Assembly: GCF_003265705.1 (NCBI RefSeq)
Contig: NW_020312848.1
Location: 56,091,707-56,155,706, forward strand
Direction: 5' to 3'
Origin: Callorhinus ursinus
Lineage: Eukaryota; Chordata; Mammalia; Carnivora; Otariidae
Length of the DNA: 64,000 nt
The position numbers and the translations under genes were made by a program. The notes under the pieces were generated by a model. The model saw only the letters and a list, made by a program, of their open reading frames with translations, did not search any database and had not been told where the DNA came from. Every line of letters starts with the position of its first letter. Position 1 is the first letter of the stretch. Positions 55,049 through 64,000 of this stretch are shown here, in pieces.

Positions 55049-55850
55049 GATAATTCATGTGTTACCTTTCTAGTGCTTTCCTCCATTGTATCAGTAAGGA
55101 AGCTAACAATAAATTCTCTTAAATTCCCTTAAATTCTACACGGTCCATTTCATTCAGGATCCAACAGATATTTATTGACATGGTGTTGGCTGAGCTCTGG
55201 GATACAGCGTATGAGTATTTTCTTAAAGCTGATAAAGCTGTTTAATTTTCTATTTCATGCTTACAAATTAGTATCTCTGTTTTGTTTTTAGATCTATATG
55301 GGAAGATTTAGCAAGTCTGATAGATTAGGCCTGTTTGGAAATCTCATTTATGCTTTAAAGAGTGAAAGGCAACATCATGTATTATTGTAGGGTTCACAGT
55401 TTAGGACACTGGTCTCATTTAAGTAAAGTACTGTTCCCACCATAAATAAACATTTTAAGCATAATGAATATCTTTTCTTTCTTCCTTTTCCTTTTTTACT
55501 CTTCTTCCCTTTTATAAAAAGCATTCCTTTCTGTGCCTCAGGGTGGGTGGTGGCTCTGGTTCAGGACTAAGTTGTTTTTCTTATTATTTTATCCCACTTA
55601 ATGCAACATTGTTAGAGTAGATTGTTTATAACTTAACGAGCTATTGCTAAGAATGATTTTTAACTTTCTCATAAACTGTTTCATCCCATGTTTCTTTCTG
55701 CTTTACCATCACCCATCTACAACATGTCACAAATTTTCAGTTAATGCAAATTCAAACTTATTCTGAGAATTTACCAGTGTTCCTGAAAATAATAATTGGC
55801 CATCTTGGGGAGTTGGGAATCCAGAGTTGTTACTCAATTAGAAAAATGAA
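55049..55850. other. Unique AT-rich DNA with L2 scrap
   Basis: A reverse L2 scrap (CCAACAGATATTTATTGACA) lies at about 55150-55215. Nothing else was recognised. Confidence 0.5.
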
Positions 55851-55856
55851 GGCCTC

Positions 55857-56048
55857 GGGCGCCTGGGTAGCTCAGTTGGTTAAGCGGCTGCCTTCGGCTC
55901 AGGTCATGATCCTGGAGTCCCTGGATCGAGTCCCACACCCTGCTAAGCGGGGAGTCTGCTTCTCCCTCTGACCCTCTTCCCTCTCGTGCTCTCTATCTCT
56001 CATTCTCTCTCTCTCAAATAAATAAATAAAATCTTAAAAAAAAAAAAA
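55857..56048 (+). mobile_element. Can-SINE, sense
   Basis: Full length with an exact target duplication GAAAAATGAAGGCCTC at 55841-55856 and 56049-56064. This is a good copy of the main subfamily of the window. Confidence 0.96.
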
Positions 56049-56064
56049 GAAAAATGAAGGCCTC

Positions 56065-57650
56065 TGAGTGACTAAAGCAGAGCTTCCTAACCTTCACCAA
56101 GGTTAACTGGAGCCTTTTCTGCGTGGTAAGTAACTAATCTGTGCCAGCTCCCATTGTAATGATTATAATTGCTTGGGTTACATTAATATTCATGGCACAT
56201 GCCTCGCACCTTATGTGGCGCTCATTCTCTGTGTCTCTGACTAATGTACCATTTTGCCTTTCACTTTGGCATGGGGAACCATGATTTTAGAGGATGTGAA
56301 GCAGAGAGCAGCTGAGGGAAGAACGAATACCCAGAAACCAGTGCCAGGATTAACATACTGATGTAGATATTCTGAGAAGGGATCTTTTGAGTCAGGTTAA
56401 AAGGAAATGCCAAGTGGAGCTGAAGCTGACCTTGCCCTGGCACGTGATACTCATCAAGAAGGTGCTTGGCTTCACTGGGCTACATTTTGTTCTTGGGTTG
56501 CCGGCTGCCTCGAGCCAGCTGCTTAGGCACAGCTAAAATAAAGGCAAGAAAATTTTCACTATATATTTGATATTTGAGACTCTGCCAGTAATTTCTCAAG
56601 CTTAGAATGTTGGCAGCAGCATATGAATGAAAGCTAATACCTTCAAGATCTGAAAGAAAAATAGCTTATCCTTCTTGCCTCTGCAGAATGATTTTTAAAA
56701 GGCTATACCTTCTCTCTTTGGATGCTTTTTGGAGGAAAGGGGAAAAACATTTTTCATTTTTACTCTTGTGTAATGTGATTAGATGTAAAATTGAATTTTA
56801 ATAAGTACATTGCAAACATGAATGGGCAGTACAGCCATGTAAAGTTTTGCGGATTTAGGATCACAGAAAGAAGTAGCTACTGGAATTTAAATGCCCTCCC
56901 ACAGTGGACCTTCCAAGTAGAAACCTGATGTGTAATTAAACCCTTCTCTTCCACTACCAGCTTTCCCATTGCATCCTAAACTTGATATCTAGCAATAGAC
57001 AGTATCACTCCTCTTTGTGTTCTTTTGGTTATTATTATTGGAAGACTCCCCAACTTGTTCCTTCTCTGGAGCCTTTGGATGCTCGTTTGAGAGATACAGG
57101 CCGATAAGAGGATCCAAAGTGACATGAACCCCCTCGGTACACATGGAAGTAGTTTGGTTCATGGGTTTTCAGGGCACCCCTCCTGAACCGGGTCCTACTA
57201 TAGATTTTAGGCTCTTCCCCTCTGTGCAGTGTTTCTCATGTTTCTTTGTCAGAGACAGATATGGGAATGGATGCCCTAGGCAGATGTGGTCACAGGCCAA
57301 AGCTCACTGCTGAAACGGAATCCCCTTGAAGTCCTTTTAGGTTAATTTTGCATCTTGCCTTTTAGTATATCCAGATGATTTTAGTATCAAAATATTTTAA
57401 TTGTCATTTAATCATCAAATAAAATGGATGCTCTAGGAAGGTATTATGGCATGTTTAAATTGGGGCTTCCTGATGTTACATGCATCCCAGTTTGGAGAAT
57501 TGTGGACTTAGTGTGACTTCGGGAATATTTTTACCTAATACTGAGTCCTTTATTCGAAATGGACCTGGTAGATACCAGGTATTTTCAGAGCATCTGGTGG
57601 TAGAATTTGGGTAATTATTAACTTATTTCACCTGTCTATTCATAGTGTGA
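56065..57650. other. Unique DNA, nothing recognised
   Basis: No gene or repeat was recognised. Confidence 0.5.
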
Positions 57651-57654
57651 AAAG

Positions 57655-57765
57655 AGGTCAGACTGAAAGTCCAGAAGTCTGAGTTCTAGATTTGGCTCAC
57701 TATTAACTTGTGACATTGGACAGGCCCATTTTCTCATCAATAAAATGAAGGCGTGAACTATGAGA
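57655..57765 (+). repeat. MIR SINE fragment
   Basis: GTCTGAGTTCTAGATTTGGC, CATTTTCTCATCAATAAAAT and the GAAGGCGTGAACTATG tail follow the MIR core. Confidence 0.65.
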
Positions 57766-57824
57766 GATAAAGCAGCATTTTCCAAAGTATGTTTTGTGGA
57801 TTATTGCTTTCTAAAGATATTTTA

Positions 57825-58030
57825 AGAGTGGTTGCCAAGGGCTGGGTGGAGAGGGAAATGGGGAGTTGTGGTTTAATGGGTTTAGAGTTTCAGTTTCACA
57901 AGATGAAAAGTTCTGGAGATTGGTTGCACAACAGTGTGAACGTATTTAACTCTACTGAACTATACTCTTAAAAATGGTTAAGATCATAAATTTTTGCTAT
58001 ATGTATTTTACCACAATTGGAAAAAAAAAG
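57825..58030 (+). mobile_element. L1M 3' end, sense
   Basis: GGTTGCCAAGGGCTGGGTGG, GGAAATGGGGAGTTGTGGTT, CTGAACTATACTCTTAAAAA and TATTTTACCACAATTGGAAA, then an A run, are the 3' end of an old L1. Confidence 0.8.
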
Positions 58031-60374
58031 TATTCTAAGAGTTCCACCCTTAAATAAACATAAATAGTATATTAAATTCCCCTTCTGGAGAGTTACAGTG
58101 CATTCAGCATGTAGAAGCTTCTGAGACATCCTGTACTGAAAAAAAATCTGCTTAACTTCCACCCAGTATTTCTCAAGTTGCCCCTCCCCCAGTTAAACTA
58201 ACATCTCTTAATAGCCTATGAAACTTACATTTGGAAGAGTCCCATTTAGGAAGTGGTGATCTGAGGTCTTTTCCAATTCAAACATGTTACCCTTCTTCAA
58301 AGACATCAGATGATAATGTGGGCTATTCCAAAGTAAGGCCTTAGGGTAGCACAACTGATAAAGATTAATTCAGGCCTTCCCAACCTTTTCCACATCATGG
58401 CAGGTATAGAAAGTAATAATATTCGAATGACACAGTGGGGTAAACAGATAAGGTGACTCGGAGCTGGGAGTTAACCCAATCAGCACAGTGGTTGGATAAA
58501 GACCTGGTAATCAGATCTGTAAAAAGTTAACACTGAGCATGAAATGTCTTGTTCTTCAGATGTCATGTTCAGCCTGTGAAAGAGGCATTAGAGGCAAAAT
58601 ATACTACACCAAATTCATTTTCCTTAAAAAATACTAAACTATGTTCCATTTGCTTTTTCCTTGGCAACAATTTCCACTTTAGGTAAACCAGAAACTGCCT
58701 TGACCTATGGTTATTACTGGTCTTTAGACCTAACTGGAAATCTCCAGTGGTGTGAGAGCGAGGGTAAGAGTTTTCTGGCAGGGTAATACTTTTCCACAGT
58801 TTATTTAATACACTTAGTGACTAATTCAACAGCCTTTTATTTTTAAAGTGAGAACATAATGTCATAAGCAGAATAATTTTCATTAATGGGAGAAATTTTT
58901 TTCAACCTCCCATTTCCTAGAGGAATAATTATCTGGGGCAGTGATATAGATTGGATGTGGGGAAGAAAATCATATTCATATTAGTGTGTTTTTAAATATG
59001 GCATAGATCAGTGTGTGAAAGCAACATTTCACATTCAGACCTCTTAACTGAAGTCGTCCTTAGGCCTTACCCTCTACTCTATTCCCCTCAGTTGCTGTTA
59101 TTCTACAATATTATATTCTGAATGGCTTGCTTAAAAATTTTAGACTGAAGGAAAAAACCAAGAGGATGGGTTAGATTTGAAAACGGCCTATATCATTGTT
59201 CAGTTAGTGTTTCTGTTCATCTTACCTAGAAACGAAGATTGGTTATGATCTACTTAGTAATAGATGTTTTGATTTCAGAAATGCCAGGTCTTCTCTAGAT
59301 TATCTTTTGCACTTATTGCTGTTTTTTTCCTTAGAACAATTCTTATTTTTGCCTTTATTCACTCTTTACTATTTTCTAAGAATCCTGTTGGAGAGAGTTC
59401 ATGTTTTTAAACCTAACATAAAATTGCATCCTTACTTAGTGGCAGGGATCTACTGTGGAATCCTATTGACAACCTCTTCTGGGTTTTGGAGGCAGAAATT
59501 TAATTACTACCTATTGGTTGAGTTTGATTTTGCACTTCTTGGGACCTGGGCAGGCAGAGCTAGTTCCTTCTGGCAGAGCAAGGTTGGTGCGCAGGAGCCA
59601 GAATCGGGAAAGAGATACAGCCGATGCAGTTGATCTAGCTTTAGGGGTGGATGAAGGAAATGAAGTGTGTCACACCAAGTCCAGAGTCCAAAGAGGTGCT
59701 TAGGCAGTAAGGCACGTGGTAGGCTATCACAGAAGGGAGCTTGAGACAAAGAAAGGGGGAGCATGGTAGCTAAAAACTGTTGGCTTACGATTCTCTGAAG
59801 TCCAGGCAGGCTGTGCTGGTGCCCACCAGGGAGCCCTGAGGCTGGCCTTCTGTCTTTGAAGAACAGGAGTGAAGAGGGAAGGCAAATTAGCAGGTTACTG
59901 GAATGAGGCCTGAGGAAAAAAGCAGAAGAAACTCTGTAATAAACAGTGGGAGAAATCAACAGGCCATTTAACCACATTTCTAGGCCTCCACCTGGTCTAC
60001 TGCTGTATAGCAGTTTAAGTGAATGACATAGGTCTGGATGTTCTGAAATAGAAAACTATCCAAAATATTAAGTGGAAGTGAAAATTGTAGTATATTATGT
60101 AACGTCTTTTTCTAGGGAAAAATATACTATCTCAGTGAGATTGCAGAAATACACTATTTCACTGAGATAGTAAAAGGAACCTGGGGATGTGGTAAAGTGG
60201 AACTCTATTCAGATGAATGATACAGACACCTCAGGCATACTTTGTGGAGACAGTTATATTGTTTGCCTTTTAAAAGTTTTCATTTTTCTGTCTCCCTGAG
60301 AATATCCATGATTATTGAATAATAACTGCCTAAAGCCTCCGAATGCTGCTGGTACTCCAGAAGAGAGGCAGCCT
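58031..60374. other. Unique DNA, one hairpin, one long chance frame
   Basis: The 59510-59990 part is less AT-rich. A 156-codon minus frame (59507-59977) rich in Leu, Ser and Pro lies there but shows no domain, signal or family. The hairpin at 60125-60172 is listed separately. Confidence 0.45.
60125..60172. repeat. Small hairpin, 14-bp perfect arms
   Basis: TACTATCTCAGTGA at 60125-60138 is matched by TCACTGAGATAGTA at 60159-60172, with about 20 bases between. Three more inner pairs are possible with one G-T. Confidence 0.8.
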
Positions 60375-60640
60375 GTCATGGAGGGCAGCGTGTAAAGGGT
60401 TAGGAGGCACAGACTCCAGATCCAGGCTGCCTGGGTTTAAATCCTGCTTCTACCCTGAGTACTTGTTTCACTTTGAGTAAGTCACTTAACTTCTCTTTGC
60501 CTGTTCTATCATCTGTAAAGTGGGGACAATAGTACTTATTTTACACAGTAGTTATGAGGATTACATGAGCCAATATTTGTAAAATGTATAGAACAGGATC
60601 TGGTCCATACTAAGCTCTACACAAATGTCCATTAAGCAGA
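60375..60640 (+). repeat. MIR SINE, near full length
   Basis: CTGGGTTTAAATCCTGCTTC, GAGTAAGTCACTTAACTTCT, CATCTGTAAAGTGGGGACAA, GTTATGAGGATTACATGAGC and the L2-like end are all present. Confidence 0.9.
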
Positions 60641-61965
60641 TAAAACACATTTTTTGTCAGCTTCTAGTGACCAGTCAGGAACTAATCTCAGACTTTTCTT
60701 TCTGTTTCATGTAGATGTCTTTCTCTTAGGGCATTAAATTTTTAAAAAAGTAGTTTCAAGCACTATGGAAAAAATACAGTTAAAATTCTTGTGAGATCAC
60801 TGGATTGGATTTTTATTTTACTTTAATCCTTCTGAAATTAAGGGGGGAAAATCACACCAATTACTTTAAACTGGCTATTTTATGCATTTGTCCTCCACTG
60901 GTATAGTAAGTAGATATTGTTACATGATTTCTTATATACAATTAATCTAGTATCTAGTTTGGATGGCCGGTCTATTTTCCCTCATGGATAATGCTTTGAC
61001 AGACAAAGTAAACCACACAAAAACTGTTTCTGGGCTCCTGCCACACCCACACCATGAGCTCATCTGGCAGAAGATAATGCACTTTGTACATTGGGAATGG
61101 CCAGGCCCAATAGGTACATGGAAAAGAAAAGTCATTAGATACCCTGTGACTTCAAATAATGAAGTAGAGTAATAGGCTTTTGTTTTAATAAGGCTTTGAG
61201 AGATTAAACCTCCTACCTAGATCTTTGTAATGCCATCGGGTAAAGTTAAGGAAACCATCACAAGATAATAAATAAATAATGGTGTTCTAGTTAGAATCCC
61301 TGCAAAATTTGGAAATTTGGCTTCTCCTGAGACAGTGAGCTATACTTAGCTGACATGTTTGTTTGCCAGTAAGTAGTGATGCTATGGTGAATAATGCTCC
61401 TTTTGTACTTGTACTCTTTTGTACAATTTCATTGAATGATTTCAAATTAGTTAGCACTGCAGCAGAGCTATGAGATGATATCACAATTTGGGTTATTGAA
61501 TGAATTTAATAATCTTAGGTATAGTTAGTTTATTCTTTCTAGCTTAATTCCAAGCAACTGAACACTTAAAAATTATTTCTTGGTGAACGTGATACCAGTG
61601 GTTTGCTTATATGGTGAAAATAATTCTTATCTCTTCCTGAGGATTTTCAGGAACGAAAATGAAAGTTAATTACTGTAAAACACATTGCAAATATGTTCAA
61701 ATATATTCTATTCAAAAAAATTGTACTGACTAGTATCCTTCATGTTGCTTAAGTATATAAGAACCTATAGTTTAAAGGTTTAAAATTTTAAAAATTTTTG
61801 AATATACATTGTAATGCCCATTGAATTCATCATGGTGACAATTTTTACTTTGCTCCATGGCAGAAGTTCTAGGAGTTCGTTATTAGTGAGTTGAGTCGTT
61901 TGTGATATGAATTGCAGAGTTTGTAGTTTTTAGCTTAAATCCTATGCTGGATTTGTCATTGGAGA
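60641..61965. other. Unique AT-rich DNA, nothing recognised
   Basis: No gene or repeat was recognised. Confidence 0.5.
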
Positions 61966-61969
61966 TTTG

Positions 61970-62095
61970 TCATTTGTCTTAGAGTTGAAAAGGACCTTAG
62001 AGTCCAAATCCTTCAATTTATCAATGAGAAAAATTAGCTCAGAGAGACATTAAGCTTTTGGCTCAAGAGAGAGCAAATCTGATCCCTAGATCTTT
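61970..62095 (+). repeat. MIR-like fragment
   Basis: AGAGTTGAAAAGGACCTTAG and then ATTAGCTCAGAGAGACATTA resemble the MIR3/MIR core. The copy is short. Confidence 0.5.
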
Positions 62096-62099
62096 TCTA

Positions 62100-63335
62100 G
62101 GAAGAAGTGTTCCACTTAGAAGAAATTGAGAGGCAAAGGGAAGAACTTTAGTTGCAGTATGTTTATGTAATGGTTTTATACAACACTGACATAGAATCCA
62201 AAGTATAGTTTGCAGCTTCTTAATGTCGAGAAGGTACAACTTAGCATTTCACCAATTTAACAGTAGAACAGAAAAAATAAGAATTTCAAGAACTAAGCCT
62301 TCTTTTTACAACCTTAGTTTTAGGAGCATTGCTGATTATTAATCTAGCCACCTGGAGACACAAATTAATTGCACTTATTGGGTTATTATATAAACATTGT
62401 GAATCCAAGTTATCATGTTACTTTCATTTTTTTCTAATGGAGTTATTATACTATTATCAACTTATTTCCATGCAGTAACTTACATTATTTAAACAACACT
62501 GCTTAAAGCCCATGGTGAAGCACTGAAATTCATGCCCATCTGGAAAAAGCTGAATGCCAAGAAGGATGCTTTGCATCAGGTCATTCCTACTGTTATAAAG
62601 CATGAAAAAGAATGTAACAACAAAGAGTCATGGTTGTATGAATGCCTTTATGGGTGATAAAGTTTGAATTAGCATATGCAGAGCATTCTAAGACAATTAA
62701 TGTCCACTCTGTTAGTTAATTGGTCGGGGTGAATTCTTTCTTAGTGTTTCATTTGCCTTATAATTAGCTGTAGCTCAGCAATTAAATCATGTCACCAGCC
62801 CACTGTGGTACTGAAGGATGGTGATAGTGCTTTGGTGGGTGGCGCAGCTCCATGCAGACTGTGCATATTAAATCAGAGTTGCCAGACTTCTTAAATGGCT
62901 CTCCTTCTTGGGCTTGGGAGCAGTTTTTTAAGTTCTTGAATAATCTGTGTGTTATCCATATACAGTCGTAAATGCACTGAAACAATTCCATGTAAGATTT
63001 TGACTAGCAAGACTGTACCTTTGTAAACGTTAAAAATCGTCCTCACGTACCGTCTTTCTGAAACTGGAATTCAGGTACATATAAACATATATAACTCCTC
63101 CTATTTATTTCTCCTAGAAAACTTCCTAAGAAAGGTAGGAGAGTTGTGTTGCTGTTGTTGCTGCTGCTAACATATCCTTAAATATCTCATTTAAACTAAA
63201 ATAAATTGAAATATTCTTTTAAAAATTCCCCTAAATTGCTGCTTTAAAAAATGTCTCATTCAAGGAAATAAAAAATAGCATGCATTAGTTGTTTCTAAAT
63301 CTATGTATATATTGATTGGTTACCAGAATAACACA
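62100..63335. other. Unique DNA, possibly conserved non-coding
   Basis: No repeat was recognised. 62510-62800 is rich in TAAT homeodomain-type words and contains GAATTAGCATATGCAGAGC. A (TTGCTG)-like run is at about 63149-63169. Confidence 0.4.
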
Positions 63336-63339
63336 TGTG

Positions 63340-63650
63340 CATAACAGATCTCAGACTACCGAGAATGTAAAAAGTATAAAAGTTCATGTAATCCCACCTC
63401 TGAAGATTACTATTTTATGATTTCTAGTTTTATGTCATGTTTTGAAAATCTTTACTCCCCCCCCGCCCCTGATTAAAAAAACAACAGTGCATATAGTTGA
63501 AAATTTCAAGTCTACAGTGAAGGAAAAAAAAAATCCCATGTAGTTCTTCCATTCAGAGGTGAGCACTACTGGAGTGTTTGCCTTGTAACTGCCACTTTTT
63601 TTTCTGTACTTAGAAACTGTAGCTACATTGATAGCAAATGTATCATCTAT
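63340..63650. repeat. Ancient repeat-like stretch, family not assigned
   Basis: AATGTAAAAAGTATAAAAGT, then TCATGTAATCCCACC, resembles the 5' part of the unassigned repeat at 39760-40080. Confidence 0.4.
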
Positions 63651-63700
63651 GAATTTTTAAATAAAAGGTGTCGAACTATTAAGTTGTATATTCTGCTTTT

Positions 63701-63898
63701 TTTTTTTTTTAAGATTTTAATTATTTATTTGACAGAGAGAGACACAGCGAGAGAGGGAACACAAGCAGGGGGAGAGGGAGAGGGAGAAGCAGGCCTCCCG
63801 CCGAGCAGGGAGCCCGATGCAGGGCTCGATCCCAGGACCCTGGGACCATGACCTGAGCCGAAGGCAGACACTTAATGACTGAGCCACCCAGGCGCCCC
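63701..63898 (-). mobile_element. Can-SINE, antisense
   Basis: A full SINE in reverse with target duplication TATATTCTGCTTTT at 63687-63700 and 63901-63914. Confidence 0.95.
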
Positions 63899-63914
63899 TA
63901 TATATTCTGCTTTT

Positions 63915-64000
63915 TAAAAAGATTTTATTTATTTGAGAGAGAGAGAGCACGCAAGCATGAGCAGAGGGAGGGGCAGAGGGAGAGGGACAAGCAGATTTCC
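63915..64000 (-). mobile_element. Can-SINE, antisense, cut by window end
   Basis: TTAAAAAGATTTTATTTATT, then a GA-rich stretch and GCAGAGGGAGGGGCAGAGG, is the 3' half of another SINE in reverse. Its head lies beyond the window. Confidence 0.92.

Noticed and set aside
59507..59977. 156-codon minus-strand frame
   Set aside because: Low-complexity Leu/Ser/Pro composition, no domain, no splice or promoter context; likely a chance frame in a less AT-rich stretch.

Overview
The window looks like mammalian nuclear DNA from a caniform carnivore. The main evidence is 29 full or partial copies of the carnivore tRNA-derived SINE (Can-SINE/SINEC, head GGGGCGCCTGGGTGGCTCAG, then a CT-rich stretch, AATAAA repeats and an A tail), together with carnivore-type L1 3' ends. 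The common SINE version here (CTGGAGTCCCGGGATCGAG, then a TCTCATTCTCTCTCTCTCAAATAAAT-type tail) does not look like the dog SINEC_Cf, the cat form or the usual mustelid form. From memory it fits a pinniped or a related arctoid best; that is an inference.

No multi-exon protein-coding gene is recognisable. The DNA is AT-rich and packed with repeats, as expected of a large intron or a gene-poor intergenic region. Almost all short open frames are chance frames or lie inside SINE, L1 or L2 copies. The one clear protein-coding sequence is a processed retrocopy of BRK1 (HSPC300, the small WAVE-complex subunit) on the minus strand at about 28062-28949. It has an intact 75-residue frame, a 3' UTR, AATAAA, a poly(A) tract and 16-bp target-site duplications, and it is inserted exactly next to a SINE.

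Layout: 280-1170 antisense L1M; 4059-4104 (TG)n; 4920-5235 L2; 6478-7360 MIR and L1M with a nested SINE; 8160-8770 a less AT-rich patch with a perfect CRE palindrome and a candidate micro-exon; 13790-13913 a long near-perfect inverted repeat; 15830-16785 an LTR-like repeat and a hAT-type DNA transposon; 17600-19250 an antisense L1M split by a younger carnivore L1 tail; 21110-21995 L1M, L2 and an old SINE; 24890-25060 a GC-rich patch; 26355-28966 MIR, SINEs and the BRK1 retrocopy; 29870-31720 SINEs and two MaLR/MLT1-like LTRs; 34690-37575 MIR, L2 and SINE; 38580-40915 L2 fragments; 41935-44270 MIR and a dense SINE cluster; 46560-48350 sense L1M broken by three SINEs; 49029-49243 a dimeric L1 tail in one target-site duplication; 49452-50020 MLT1 with a SINE; 52595-54576 MIR, SINE, L2 and L1M; 54577-55048 a possible solo LTR; 57825-58030 an L1M 3' end; 63701-64000 two abutting SINEs. 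The remaining stretches are unique-looking AT-rich DNA with no supported feature.

No gene circuit can be read from this window. The informative content is retrotransposition history: nested insertions, reused target sites, micro-insertions and one potentially expressible retrocopy. No CRISPR array, operon or other novel multi-gene system is present.
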